From NCBI RefSeq assembly GCF_009601025.1, contig NZ_WIVE01000008.1, positions 1-64,000 on the forward strand: a stretch of 64,000 nt of DNA, given 5' to 3'. Positions 50,844-60,343 of the stretch are shown here, one piece after another (position 1 is the first letter of the stretch; every line of letters begins with the position of its first letter). Below the pieces are notes generated by a model. The model was not told where the DNA came from, did not search any database, and saw nothing but the letters and a program-made list of their open reading frames with translations. This stretch comes from Roseospira navarrensis (GTDB taxonomy: Bacteria > Pseudomonadota > Alphaproteobacteria > Rhodospirillales > Rhodospirillaceae). Both the position numbers and the translations under genes were made by a program.

Positions 50844-53800
50844 TGAGCGCCCCCGGTCCCGCCCGACAGCCGCACCGCCTGGGCTCCGGCGGTCACATCG
50901 ACCGCAGCCGGACGCTCTCCTTCCGCTTCGACGGCTGCAGCCTGACCGGCCATCCCGGCGACACCCTGGCCTCGGCCCTGCTGGCGAACGGGGTGCGGCT
51001 GGTGGCGCGCTCGTTCAAATACCACCGGCCGCGCGGCATCCAGGGCGAGGGGGCCGAGGACCCCTCGGGGCTGGTGGCCCTGGGGCGGGGGGACCGGCAC
51101 GAGCCCAACACGCGCGCGACCCTGACCACCCTGACGGACGGGCTGGTGGCGCGCTCGCAGAACCGCTGGCCGTCGCTGCGCTGGGACGCGGCGGCGCTGA
51201 CCGCCGTCGCCTCGGCCTTCATGCCGGCCGGGTTCTACTACAAGACCTTCATCACCCCGCCGCAGGTCTGGCCGCTGGCGGGACCGATCCTGCGCCGCAT
51301 GGCCGGGATGGGCCGCAGCCCGACGGCGCCTGATCCGGACCGCTACGAGCACCGGACGGCGCATTGCGACGTGCTCGTGGTCGGGGCCGGTCCGGCCGGG
51401 TTGATGGCGGCCCAGGCGGCGGCCCGCTGCGGGGCGCGGGTGATCCTGGCCGACGAGCGGGCCTGGATGGGCGGCTGCCTGCTGAAGGAGAAGACCCGCC
51501 TGGACGGGCGGCCCGGGACGGCCTGGGTGGCCGATGCCCTGGAGGAACTGGCCAGCCGCGACGACCGCGTGACCCTGTTGCCCGCGACCACGGTGACGGG
51601 CCAGCACGACCACGGCTTCTGGCTGGCGGCGGACCGGATCTACGACCGGCCCGATGCTCCGGCGGCGGGCGAGGGGCCGCGCCAGCGCCTGTGGCACATC
51701 CGCGCGACCCAGACCGTGCTGGCGACCGGGGCCATCGAACGCCCGCTGGTGTTCGCCGGCAATGACCGCGCGGGCGTGATGCTGGCCGGGGCCGCCCGCG
51801 CCTTCGTCAATCAGTATGGCGTGACGCCCGGTCGGCGGGCTGTGGTGTTCACCAGCCACGACGAGGGCTACCGCACCGTCTTCGACCTGCGCGGCGCGGG
51901 CATCGAGGTCGTGGCCGTGGTCGATCCGCGCCCGGAGGTCCGGGGTCCGCTGCCCGACCGTGCCCGTGCGGTGGGGGTGCGCGTCCTGGACGGCCACGTC
52001 ATCGGGGACACCCGGGGTCACCCGACGCGGGGGCTGGAGGGGGTCGCCCTCCATCGCTACCACGACGGCGGCATGGTGCCGGTGGGCGAGTGGATCGAGG
52101 CCGACCTGCTCGCCATGTCCGGCGGCTGGAGCCCGACCCTGCACCTGCACGCCCAGACCGGCGCGCGCCCGGTGTGGGATGATGATCTGCTCGCCTTCCG
52201 CCCCGATCCCTGGCGCATGCCGCCCTGGATGGCCGGCGGCTGTGCGGGCACGCGCGGGCTCGACGCCGTGTTGCGCCAGGGCCTGGAGGCCGGCCGGAAC
52301 GCCGTGGAGGCCGCCGGCCTGCGCCTGACCGGCGCGCCGCCGCCGGTGCCCGCCATCGACCGGGACGAGCCCAGCGAGGTGGGGGAGGGTACGCCCCAGG
52401 CGCCGCTGTGGGCCGTGCCCAAGCCCGCCATGGCGGGCGGCAAGCGCTTCGTGGATATCCAGGACGACGTGACGGCGGAGGATATCGCGCTCGCCCATCA
52501 GGAGGGCTTCGCCACCGTCGAGCATCTGAAGCGCTACACCGCGCTCGGCATGGGCACGGACCAGGGCAAGACCAGCAACGTCAACGGGCTGGCCCTGCTG
52601 GCCGAGGCCCGGGGCGAGCCGATCCCGATGGTCGGCACCACCACCTTCCGGGTGCCCTATACGCCCATCACCATGGGGGCGCTGGCCGGCGAGTCCGTCG
52701 GGCCCCGGTTCGCGCCGGTGCGGCGCTCTCCGATGCACGAGGCCCAGGCGGAGGCCGGCGCGGTGTTCCAGACCGTCGGCCCGTGGCTGCGGCCCCGCTA
52801 CTTCCCCCGCGACGGGGAGACCCTGGCCGAGGCGGTGCGCCGCGAGGTGCTGGCGACCCGCGCGAACGTGGGCATGGTTGACGTGTCGTTCCTGGGCAAG
52901 ATCGACATCCAGGGGCCGGACGCCGCCGAATTCCTGAACCGCGTCTACATCAACGGCTGGAAGAGCCTGCCCGTGGGCCGGGTGCGCTACGGGCTGATGC
53001 TGCGCGAGGACGGCATGGCGCTGGATGACGGCACCTGCGCGCGACTCGCCGAAGACCACGTCGCCATGACCACGACCACCGCCAACGCCGGCCGGGTCAT
53101 GGCGCATCTGGAGCATGCCCTTCAGGTCCATTGGCCGGACCTGGACGTGCGGCTGGTCTCGACCACCGATGCCTGGGCCGCCGTCGCCATCGCCGGGCCG
53201 AAGAGCCGGCAGCTTCTGGATCTGGTCACCGACCTGGATGTGTCCAACGAGGCCCTGCCGTTCATGGGTCTGACCGTGGGGCCGGTCTGCGGGCTGCCGG
53301 CGCGGGTGTTCCGCATCAGTTTCTCGGGCGAACTGGCCTACGAGATCAACGTGCCCGCCGGATATGGCGATGCCCTGTGGCGTCGCCTGACCCAGGCGGG
53401 CGCGGCTCTGGGCCTGGTGCCCTACGGCTCCGAGGCGCTGGGGGTGATGCGCATCGAGAAGGGCCACGTGGCGGGCGCGGAACTGGACGGCCGCACGACG
53501 CCCCATGACCTGGGGCTCGGCCGCATGGTCTCCACCAAGAAGAGCTTCATCGGCAAGCGCCTGCTGCAGCGCCCGGCGTTGCAGGATCCGGACCGGCCGG
53601 CGCTGGTCGGACTGGTGCCGGAGGACGGCCGCACGGCCATCCCGGCGGGCAGCCAGCTCATCGCCACCGAGCATGCGGCGGAGGCGGTGCCGATCCCCAT
53701 GCTGGGCCATGTGTCCTCGGCCTGTTCGGGGCCGAGCGTGGGGCATCCGGTGGCGCTCGGGTTCCTCAAGGGCGGGCTGGCCCGGTGGGAGGGCCAGACC

Positions 53801-53896
53801 GTCGTCGCGGCCTACCCGCTGAAGGGCACGCAGGTCCGCGCCCGCGTCGTGCCGCCCCACTTCCATGATCCGGACGGGAGCCGCCAGAATGCCTGA
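50843..53896 (+). CDS. soxA: Sarcosine oxidase subunit alpha
   Basis: 1017 residues with the usual order: an N-terminal ferredoxin-like domain ('LSFRFDGCSLTGHPGDTLASALLANG'), an NAD-binding flavoprotein region ('DVLVVGAGPAGLMAAQAAARCG', 'VLATGAIERPLVFAGNDRAGVM'), and a C-terminal aminomethyltransferase (GcvT-like) half that binds folate ('VDVSFLGKIDIQGPDAAEFLNRVY', 'GLMLREDGMALDDGTCARL'). GGAGG ten bases upstream and the soxD overlap fix the start. Confidence 0.96.
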   Translation: MSAPGPARQPHRLGSGGHIDRSRTLSFRFDGCSLTGHPGDTLASALLANGVRLVARSFKYHRPRGIQGEGAEDPSGLVALGRGDRHEPNTRATLTTLTDGLVARSQNRWPSLRWDAAALTAVASAFMPAGFYYKTFITPPQVWPLAGPILRRMAGMGRSPTAPDPDRYEHRTAHCDVLVVGAGPAGLMAAQAAARCGARVILADERAWMGGCLLKEKTRLDGRPGTAWVADALEELASRDDRVTLLPATTVTGQHDHGFWLAADRIYDRPDAPAAGEGPRQRLWHIRATQTVLATGAIERPLVFAGNDRAGVMLAGAARAFVNQYGVTPGRRAVVFTSHDEGYRTVFDLRGAGIEVVAVVDPRPEVRGPLPDRARAVGVRVLDGHVIGDTRGHPTRGLEGVALHRYHDGGMVPVGEWIEADLLAMSGGWSPTLHLHAQTGARPVWDDDLLAFRPDPWRMPPWMAGGCAGTRGLDAVLRQGLEAGRNAVEAAGLRLTGAPPPVPAIDRDEPSEVGEGTPQAPLWAVPKPAMAGGKRFVDIQDDVTAEDIALAHQEGFATVEHLKRYTALGMGTDQGKTSNVNGLALLAEARGEPIPMVGTTTFRVPYTPITMGALAGESVGPRFAPVRRSPMHEAQAEAGAVFQTVGPWLRPRYFPRDGETLAEAVRREVLATRANVGMVDVSFLGKIDIQGPDAAEFLNRVYINGWKSLPVGRVRYGLMLREDGMALDDGTCARLAEDHVAMTTTTANAGRVMAHLEHALQVHWPDLDVRLVSTTDAWAAVAIAGPKSRQLLDLVTDLDVSNEALPFMGLTVGPVCGLPARVFRISFSGELAYEINVPAGYGDALWRRLTQAGAALGLVPYGSEALGVMRIEKGHVAGAELDGRTTPHDLGLGRMVSTKKSFIGKRLLQRPALQDPDRPALVGLVPEDGRTAIPAGSQLIATEHAAEAVPIPMLGHVSSACSGPSVGHPVALGFLKGGLARWEGQTVVAAYPLKGTQVRARVVPPHFHDPDGSRQNA

Positions 53897-54434
53897 GCCC
53901 GCCGCCGCCCTGCTGTACGACTGCCCGTTGCCGCGCTCGCCGCTGGCCGGGATCGCCATGCCGGCGACGCTGCCGGACGCCACCTTGACCGAGCGCACCG
54001 GCCTCACCCTGCTGCATGTGGATGCCGGCCGGGGGCCGATGCCGGAGCGGATCGCCAGTCTGGCCCTGCCCACGGTGCCCGACACCTCGGACATGCCCGA
54101 CTGCGAGGACGGCCCCGCCGCCCTGTGGATCGGGCCGGGCCGCTGGATGCTGGTGTTCCCGAAAGGGGTGCAGCCGATCCAGGCCCCGGGGCTGACCGTG
54201 GTGGACCTGTCTCACGCCCGCTGCGTGCTGCGGCTGGCCGGGCCGGGGACCTGGGGCGTGCTCGCCCGGGGCTGCCTGCTGGACCTGACGCGCGAGACCT
54301 TCGACGCCGGCCGCTGCGCCCAGACCCAGATGCACGGCATCCCGGTGCTGCTGCACGCGGTGGACTTCGACACCGTCGATGTCCACGTGCCCCGCAGCTA
54401 TGCCCTCGACCTGTGGGAGCGGCTGGCGGGCTGA
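53889..54434 (+). CDS. soxG: Sarcosine oxidase subunit gamma
   Basis: A 181-residue GcvT-fold accessory subunit: 'GPAALWIGPGRWMLVF', 'VDLSHARCVLRLAGPGTWGVLARGCLLDL' and the C-terminal 'LHAVDFDTVDVHVPRSYALDLWERL'. It overlaps soxA by 8 bp and ends the operon. Genes often linked to sox (glyA, purU, folD) do not follow. Confidence 0.93.
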   Translation: MPEPAAALLYDCPLPRSPLAGIAMPATLPDATLTERTGLTLLHVDAGRGPMPERIASLALPTVPDTSDMPDCEDGPAALWIGPGRWMLVFPKGVQPIQAPGLTVVDLSHARCVLRLAGPGTWGVLARGCLLDLTRETFDAGRCAQTQMHGIPVLLHAVDFDTVDVHVPRSYALDLWERLAG

Positions 54435-54515
54435 TCCGGCCTGAAGTCGCCCCGTTCTCGGCGGATTGGGACCGCTGACGCGGCCCCGAATCCGCCCTGC
54501 GCGGCCGATCGTTCT

Positions 54516-54576
54516 CCGTAGGGCGGGTTCGCGCCGCAGGCGCAACCCGCCGTATGCGGGACCTTCCGCCCTACGG
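54516..54576. repeat. Nested palindromic repeat ('CCGTAGGGCGG' type) at the sox-glc junction
   Basis: Outer arms CCGTAGGGCGG (54516) and CCGCCCTACGG (54566) enclose an inner pair GCGGGTT-cGCGCC / GGCGC-AACCCGC. This GTAGGG-type element is widespread in proteobacterial intergenic DNA. Its right arm contains the glcF stop codon (54571-54573). Confidence 0.8.
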
Positions 54577-55851
54577 CTTCAACGCCGGGGGGCGCGGGCC
54601 GCCGGTGGCCCAGTCGAGCAGTTGCACCGTGTGCACCAGTGGCAGGTTGGCTTCCGCCGCTAGGTGATTGAGGCAGCCGATGTTGCCCGACGCGATCACG
54701 TCCGCCTTCAGCGCGTGCAGGGTCTCCACCTTGCGTGTCCGCAACTGGCGCGCCAGCTCCGGTTGGGTGATGGAGTACGTCCCGGCCGAGCCGCAGCACA
54801 GGTGCGCATCGCGCGGCAGCACCACCCGATAGCCGGCGGCTTCCAGCAGGTCCTTGGGCTGGGTCTTGATCTGTTGGCCGTGCTGCAGCGAGCAGGCGGC
54901 ATGGTAGGCCACGATCCGCGCGTGTGGGGTGGTCGGCTCCATCAGGCCCAACGCGGCCAGAATCTCCGAGACGTCCACGGCCTTGTCCGCGATGGCGCGG
55001 GCGTCCTCGGCCCACTCCGGCTCGTCGGCCAGAAGGTGGCCGTAGTCCTTCACCGTGGTGCCGCAGCCCGACACGTTGACCACGACGCGGTCCACGCCGG
55101 CCGCCGTCCATGCCCGCACATTGGCGCGGGCCATCGCCTTCGCGGGCTCCTCCTCGCCCATGTGCTGCACGGCGGCGCCGCAACAGCCCTGGCCCTCGGC
55201 AATGACGATCTCGCAGCCGTGGCGGGTGAGCAGACGCACCGTGGCGGCGTCGATCTCCGGGTCCAGCGCCGGCTGCACGCAGTTGCGCATGAGCGCGATC
55301 CGCATCCGCGTCTGTCCCTGGGCCGGGATCACCTGGGCCCTGTCGATGGATGAGCGCAGCGCCGGCCGTCGTCGCGCCATGCCCGCCATGGCGCCCAGCC
55401 GTCCCGGGATGAAGCGCGCCACCGGGCGCGCCAGCCAGCCGCCCAGCATGGCCCAGCGGAAGCGGTTGGTGTGCGGGATCACGGTCCCCAGAATGCGCCG
55501 CACCAGCCGATCCATGGGTGGGCGCTTGTAGGTCTTTTCGATATGCACCCGGCCCTGTTCGACCAGGTGCATGTAGTCCACACCGGACGGACAGGTGGTC
55601 ATACACGACAGGCAGGTCAGGCAGCGGTCGATATGCTTGACCACCTTGGGGCTGGCCGGCTTGTCGTTCTCCAGCATGTCCTTGAGCAGGTAGATGCGGC
55701 CGCGCGGGCTGTCCAGCTCGTCGCCGAGCAGCACATAGGTGGGACAGGTCGCGGTGCAGAACCCGCAGTGCACGCAGGTGCGCAGGATGTCGTTGGCCTG
55801 TCGGACGAGGCGGTCGGCTTCAAGGCGCTCGGGGGAGAAGTTGGTCTGCAT
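54571..55851 (-). CDS. glcF: Glycolate oxidase iron-sulphur subunit
   Basis: A 426-residue electron-transfer subunit with two [4Fe-4S] motifs near the N-terminus (CVHCGFCTATCP and CLTCLSCMTTCP) and two CCG-type domains ('GCCGAAVQHMGEE', 'LCCGSAGTY'). With GlcD and GlcE it oxidises glycolate to glyoxylate and passes electrons to the quinone pool. It is the last gene of glcD-glcE-glcF on the minus strand, 3 bp after glcE. Confidence 0.95.
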   Translation of the reverse strand: MQTNFSPERLEADRLVRQANDILRTCVHCGFCTATCPTYVLLGDELDSPRGRIYLLKDMLENDKPASPKVVKHIDRCLTCLSCMTTCPSGVDYMHLVEQGRVHIEKTYKRPPMDRLVRRILGTVIPHTNRFRWAMLGGWLARPVARFIPGRLGAMAGMARRRPALRSSIDRAQVIPAQGQTRMRIALMRNCVQPALDPEIDAATVRLLTRHGCEIVIAEGQGCCGAAVQHMGEEEPAKAMARANVRAWTAAGVDRVVVNVSGCGTTVKDYGHLLADEPEWAEDARAIADKAVDVSEILAALGLMEPTTPHARIVAYHAACSLQHGQQIKTQPKDLLEAAGYRVVLPRDAHLCCGSAGTYSITQPELARQLRTRKVETLHALKADVIASGNIGCLNHLAAEANLPLVHTVQLLDWATGGPRPPALKP

Positions 55852-55854
55852 GGC

Positions 55855-57102
55855 TCAGCGGCCCTCCCCCATGCGGCCGGGACTGAGGATCCCGGCGGGG
55901 TCGAAGCTCTCCTTCACGCGGCGGGTCAGCGCCGCCAGCGCCGGCGGCTGCGGGTGGAACACGGCCACATGGGCGCGCACGTCCCGGTCCGCCCGGATCA
56001 GGGTGGCGTGCCCGCCGCCGTGATGGTCCACGGCCCGGCGGACGGCGGCGGCGTGGGCGTGCGGGGTCGGGGCCACCGCCAGCCAGACCAGCCCGCCGGC
56101 CCAGTCGTACTGCCACGCCAGCAGGGCGCCCGGCGCGTTGTGCTCCAGGGCGCGGACCACCGCCGCGCCGGTCATGGGGGGCACCGACAGGCGCCAGATC
56201 TGGGCCTCGGGCGGCTCCGCGACCAGCCGGGCGTCGCGCACCTCGCGCCAGAGCGCCGCGCTGTTCGCGCTGTGCAGCTCCTCGGTCGGCCCCCAACCGC
56301 CGAGTTCGTTGCGCAGGGCCTCGCAGCGCCACGCGACGGAGGGGGCCGGCCCCTCCACCCGCAGCGCCACCACCGCGCGGCCGGGATCGCGCACCAGCGC
56401 CACGCCGGAGCGCGCGGCCACCGGCTCCGGCAGGAATGCCGCGCCCGACACCTCGTGCGGCGAGCGCATGGCGTGGGACATGACCTCCATCGCGGCTTGT
56501 TCGCCGGTGCCCAATACGAGGATGGTGCGGGTCTTTTCCGGTCTCGGGACCACCTTCACCGACAGCTCGGTCAGGGCCATCAGGGTGCCGAATGCGCCCG
56601 TCATCAGCTTGGACAGGTCGAAGCCGGTGACGTTCTTGACCACCCGGCCGCCGGACTTGATGGCCTCGGCCCGCCCGGTCACGCCGTGAATGCCCAGCAC
56701 GTGATCGCGGGCGGCTCCGGCGGACAGCCGGCGCGGCCCGGCCAGATTGCACGAGACCAGCCCGCCCAGGGTGCCGCCGGGATCGTCCGGACCGTCGGGC
56801 CGCCCCAGCAGGGGGCGCAGGTCCGGCGGCTCGAAGGCGAGCATTTGGCCGGCCTCGTCCAACTGCGCCTGGATGGTGGCCACGGGGGTGCCGGCGCGCG
56901 CGGTCAGGACCAGTTCGTTGGGGGCATAGTCGATGATGCCCGACAGGCCGCTCAGGTCGAGCGCGTGGCTGGTGTTGGTGGGCCGGCCCAGGGCGGCCTT
57001 GGTGGCATGGCCGCGCAGATCCAGCGGCGTCTTTTCGGACACGGCCCAGGTCATCAGGTCCAGGACCTGTTGGGCGGTGTCGGGGCGGTACGATTGGGTC
57101 AT
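55855..57102 (-). CDS. glcE: Glycolate oxidase FAD-binding subunit
   Basis: A 415-residue PCMH-type FAD-binding protein: 'LDLRGHATKAALGRPTNTSHALDLSGLSGI' and 'GTLGGLVSCNLAGPRRLSAGAARDHVLGI', 'KNVTGFDLSKLMTGAFGTLMALTEL'. The C-terminal cap is shorter than in GlcD. It sits between glcD (23 bp upstream) and glcF. Confidence 0.94.
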   Translation of the reverse strand: MTQSYRPDTAQQVLDLMTWAVSEKTPLDLRGHATKAALGRPTNTSHALDLSGLSGIIDYAPNELVLTARAGTPVATIQAQLDEAGQMLAFEPPDLRPLLGRPDGPDDPGGTLGGLVSCNLAGPRRLSAGAARDHVLGIHGVTGRAEAIKSGGRVVKNVTGFDLSKLMTGAFGTLMALTELSVKVVPRPEKTRTILVLGTGEQAAMEVMSHAMRSPHEVSGAAFLPEPVAARSGVALVRDPGRAVVALRVEGPAPSVAWRCEALRNELGGWGPTEELHSANSAALWREVRDARLVAEPPEAQIWRLSVPPMTGAAVVRALEHNAPGALLAWQYDWAGGLVWLAVAPTPHAHAAAVRRAVDHHGGGHATLIRADRDVRAHVAVFHPQPPALAALTRRVKESFDPAGILSPGRMGEGR

Positions 57103-57125
57103 GGGGTGCGGGGTCCGGTTGGCGG

Positions 57126-58613
57126 TCAGAAGCGCGGGATATCGGGGAACGGCACAGTGCCGCCCGAGATGTGCATCCGCCCCAGCTCGGCGCAGCGGTG
57201 CAGGGTTGGGAACACCTTACCCGGGTTGAGGAACTGCCCGGGGTCGAAGGCGCACTTCATCCGCTGCTGCTGGGCGAGGTCGATCTCGCTGAACATCTCG
57301 CCCATCAGGTCGCGTTTCTCGACGCCCACGCCGTGCTCGCCGGTGAGCACGCCGCCGACCTCGACGCACAGGCGCAGGATGTCGGCGCCGAAGCGCTCGG
57401 CCCGCTCCAGTTCGTCCGGCGTGTTGGCGTCGAACAGGATCAGGGGGTGCAGGTTGCCGTCCCCGGCGTGGAACACGTTGGCCACGCGCAGACCGTACTG
57501 CCGGGACATCTCCGTCATGCGGTGCAGCACGGTGGGCAGGGCATGACGCGGAATGGTGCCGTCCATGCAGTAGTAGTCCGGCGAGATGCGGCCCACGGCC
57601 GGGAAGGCGGCCTTGCGCCCGGCCCAGAACAGGGCGCGTTCCTCGTCGCTGGCGGACACGCGCAGGGTCTGCACGCGGTTCCGCTTCGCGATGGCCTCGA
57701 CCCGCTCGATCAGATGGGCGACCTCGGCGTCCGGTCCGTCCAGCTCGCAGATCAGCAGGGCCTCGACATCGAGCGGATAGTCGGCGTGCACGAAGTCTTC
57801 GGCGGCGTGGATGGCCGGCTTGTCCATCATCTCCAGGCCCGCCGGGATGATGCCCTCGGCGATGATGGCGGCCACGGTGTCGCCGGCCGACTCGCTGTCC
57901 GGGAAGCCCATCAGGACGGCCCGGGCGGTCTCCGGCGCGCGCAGGATGCGCACCGTGACTTCGGTGATGACGCCGAGCAGACCCTCCGAGCCGGTCACGA
58001 CGCCCATCAGGTCGTAGTCGCCGGCGTCGAGATGTTTGCCGCCCAGGCGGATGACCTCGCCGGTCATCAGCACCAGTTCCACGCCCAGCAGATTGTTGGT
58101 GGTCAGGCCGTATTTCAGGCAGTGCACGCCGCCCGCGTTCTCCGCCACGTTGCCGCCGATGGAACAGGCGATCTGGCTGGAGGGGTCGGGGGCGTAATAG
58201 AAGCCCTGGTCCTGCACCGCGTGGGTTACGGCCAGGTTGGTCACACCCGGCTGGGCGACCACGCAGCGGTTTTCCAGGTCGATGTCCAGGATCCGGTTGA
58301 ACTTGCCCAGGCCCAGGGTGACCGCGTCCGCCAGCGGCAGGGCGCCGCCGGACAGCGAGGTGCCGGCCCCCCGGGGCACGATCCTGACGCCGTTCTCGTG
58401 GCAATAGCGCAGGACCTTCGAGACCTGCTCGGTCGTGGACGGCAGCACCACGATCAAGGGCGGCTGCCGGTAGGCCGACAGGCCGTCGCATTCGTAGGCG
58501 CGCAGTTGGTCCTCGTCCACGATCACGCCTTCGCCGGGGACGATGCGCTTCAGGTCCCGGGCGATGCGGGCGCGGCGGGCGATGGTGTTGGCGTCGGGGT
58601 CGGGCATGCGCAT
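57126..58613 (-). CDS. glcD: Glycolate oxidase subunit GlcD (FAD-linked)
   Basis: 495 residues. The FAD_binding_4 domain ('RIVPRGAGTSLSGGALPLADAVTLGLGKFNRIL', 'GGNVAENAGGVHCLKYGLTTNN') is followed by the FAD-oxidase C-terminal domain ('ANVFHAGDGNLHPLILFD', 'GEHGVGVEKRDLM'). It is the catalytic subunit. The ATG at 58613 has AAGGA nine bases upstream. First gene of the operon, divergent from the DAHP synthase gene. Confidence 0.95.
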   Translation of the reverse strand: MRMPDPDANTIARRARIARDLKRIVPGEGVIVDEDQLRAYECDGLSAYRQPPLIVVLPSTTEQVSKVLRYCHENGVRIVPRGAGTSLSGGALPLADAVTLGLGKFNRILDIDLENRCVVAQPGVTNLAVTHAVQDQGFYYAPDPSSQIACSIGGNVAENAGGVHCLKYGLTTNNLLGVELVLMTGEVIRLGGKHLDAGDYDLMGVVTGSEGLLGVITEVTVRILRAPETARAVLMGFPDSESAGDTVAAIIAEGIIPAGLEMMDKPAIHAAEDFVHADYPLDVEALLICELDGPDAEVAHLIERVEAIAKRNRVQTLRVSASDEERALFWAGRKAAFPAVGRISPDYYCMDGTIPRHALPTVLHRMTEMSRQYGLRVANVFHAGDGNLHPLILFDANTPDELERAERFGADILRLCVEVGGVLTGEHGVGVEKRDLMGEMFSEIDLAQQQRMKCAFDPGQFLNPGKVFPTLHRCAELGRMHISGGTVPFPDIPRF

Positions 58614-58754
58614 GATCGGGCATCCTTCCAGTCCGGGGCGCGGTCTCGGCGTCCGGCGTCCCGGCGGGTTCGGCTCAGTCTAGGCGGGAAACGCCCCGTC
58701 CGTCAGCCCCTGCGATGTACGCCGTCGGCGGCGGCCCGGCAACGCGGGCGCGGG

Positions 58755-58821
58755 GGCTTTTCCGTCTGCCGGAAAGCCACATCCGGATCGTTCCGCACGG
58801 AAAGGCGTCATTCGGCCTTTC
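58755..58821 (+). promoter_or_regulatory. Two hairpins in the DAHP synthase leader, attenuator-like
   Basis: Hairpin 1 is 58755-58778 (GGCTTTT-CCG…CCGGAAAGCC, one bulge). Hairpin 2 is 58800-58821 (GAAAGGC…GCCTTTC). The purine-rich arms of each could also pair with the pyrimidine arms of the other, so alternative folds are possible. They lie 97-163 bp before the gene start in a 304-bp gap (58614-58917) with no other gene. Confidence 0.35.
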
Positions 58822-58917
58822 ATCGGGGCACCCGGGCCTTTATATGAGGCTCCTTCGGGCTAGGTCTGTCGGACCGGCGCCCGCGATCGCCTCTGGAGAC
58901 CGATGGAAGGCAAGACG

Positions 58918-60312
58918 ATGGCCCGCGAGTGGACACCCCGAAGCTGGCGCGACAGACCGATCGAGCAGGTGCCGACCTATCCGGACCCGTCCCGCGTGCA
59001 GGCGGTGGAGTCCGAACTGGGCGTGCTGCCGCCCTTGGTGTTCGCCGGCGAGGCCCGCCGCCTGCGGGCGTCGCTCGCCCAGGTGGCGCAGGGCAAGGCG
59101 TTCCTGCTGCAGGGCGGCGACTGCGCCGAGAGCTTCGCCGAGTTCAACGCCAACACCATCCGCGACACCTTCCGCGTGATCCTGCAGATGGCCGTGGTGC
59201 TGACCTACGGCGCCGCCTGCCCGGTGGTGAAGGTGGGGCGCATGGCCGGCCAGTTCGCCAAGCCGCGCTCGACCCCGATGGAGGCCGTGGACGGCGTCGA
59301 ACTGCCGTCCTACCGGGGCGACATGGTCAACGGCATGGAGTTCGATCCGGCCGTGCGCACGCCGGACCCGGACCGGCTGCTGCGCGTCTACCACCAGTCG
59401 GCGGCGACCCTGAACCTGCTGCGGGCGTTCTCCCAGGGCGGGTATGCCGACCTGTTCCAGATGCACCGCTGGACGCTGGACTTCGTCAAGGGCAGCCCCC
59501 AGGCCGACCGCTACGAAGACATGGCGAACCGCATCACCGAGGCGCTGGGCTTCATGGAGGCCTGCGGCATCACCGGCGAGTCGGTCGCCCAACTGCGCGA
59601 GACGGACTTCTACACCTCGCACGAGGCGCTGCTGCTGAACTATGAAGAGGCGCTGACCCGCGAGGACTCCACCCGACCGGGCGAGTTCTACTCGACCACC
59701 GCGCACATGCTGTGGGTGGGCGACCGCACCCGCCAGCCGGACGGCGCGCATGTGGAATACCTGCGCGGCATCCGCAATCCCATCGGGCTGAAGGCCGGGC
59801 CGTCCATGAGCCCGGATTCCTTGCTTCGCCTGATCGAGGCCCTGGATCCGAACAACGATCCGGGCCGCCTGACGGTGATCGCGCGCATGGGCGCCGACAT
59901 GGTGGAGGAGCATCTGCCCGCCCTGGTGCGCGCCACCAAGCGCGAGGGCCGCAACGTGGTCTGGGCCTGCGACCCCATGCACGGCAACACGGTGAAGGCG
60001 TCCAGCGGGTTCAAGACGCGCTCCTTCGACCGCATCCTGGCCGAGGTGCGCGGCTTCTTCGCCGTCCATCAGGCCGAGGGCACCCATGCCGGCGGTGTCC
60101 ACTTCGAGATGACCGGGCGCGACGTGACCGAGTGCATCGGCGGCGCGCAGGCCATCACGGAGGCGCGCCTCGGCGACCGCTACCACACACACTGCGACCC
60201 GCGCCTGAACGCGCATCAGGCGCTGGAACTGGCCTTCCTGATCGCCGAGGGCCTGAAGCAGGAACGCGAGCTGGGCAAGCTGGCCGCGCCCGGCTTGGCC
60301 GCCGTGAGTTGA
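58918..60312 (+). CDS. 3-deoxy-7-phosphoheptulonate synthase, class II
   Basis: A 464-residue plant/mycobacterial-type DAHP synthase, joining PEP and erythrose-4-phosphate in the first shikimate step. Motifs: '[15 protein letters not shown]', '[15 protein letters not shown]', '[16 protein letters not shown]', '[18 protein letters not shown]' and '[17 protein letters not shown]'. The ATG at 58918 fits the common N-terminus ([11 protein letters not shown]), with AAGG eight bases upstream; an ATG at 58903 is possible. It probably shares a transcript with the next gene, 31 bp away. Confidence 0.95.
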   Translation: MAREWTPRSWRDRPIEQVPTYPDPSRVQAVESELGVLPPLVFAGEARRLRASLAQVAQGKAFLLQGGDCAESFAEFNANTIRDTFRVILQMAVVLTYGAACPVVKVGRMAGQFAKPRSTPMEAVDGVELPSYRGDMVNGMEFDPAVRTPDPDRLLRVYHQSAATLNLLRAFSQGGYADLFQMHRWTLDFVKGSPQADRYEDMANRITEALGFMEACGITGESVAQLRETDFYTSHEALLLNYEEALTREDSTRPGEFYSTTAHMLWVGDRTRQPDGAHVEYLRGIRNPIGLKAGPSMSPDSLLRLIEALDPNNDPGRLTVIARMGADMVEEHLPALVRATKREGRNVVWACDPMHGNTVKASSGFKTRSFDRILAEVRGFFAVHQAEGTHAGGVHFEMTGRDVTECIGGAQAITEARLGDRYHTHCDPRLNAHQALELAFLIAEGLKQERELGKLAAPGLAAVS

Positions 60313-60343
60313 CGCGGCGGCGTCTGCCGCGAAGAGGGGCGTA

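Noticed and set aside
57171-58847. A 558-codon open frame on the plus strand opposite glcD
   Set aside because: Antisense to glcD with no recognisable domain; glcD motifs are unambiguous.
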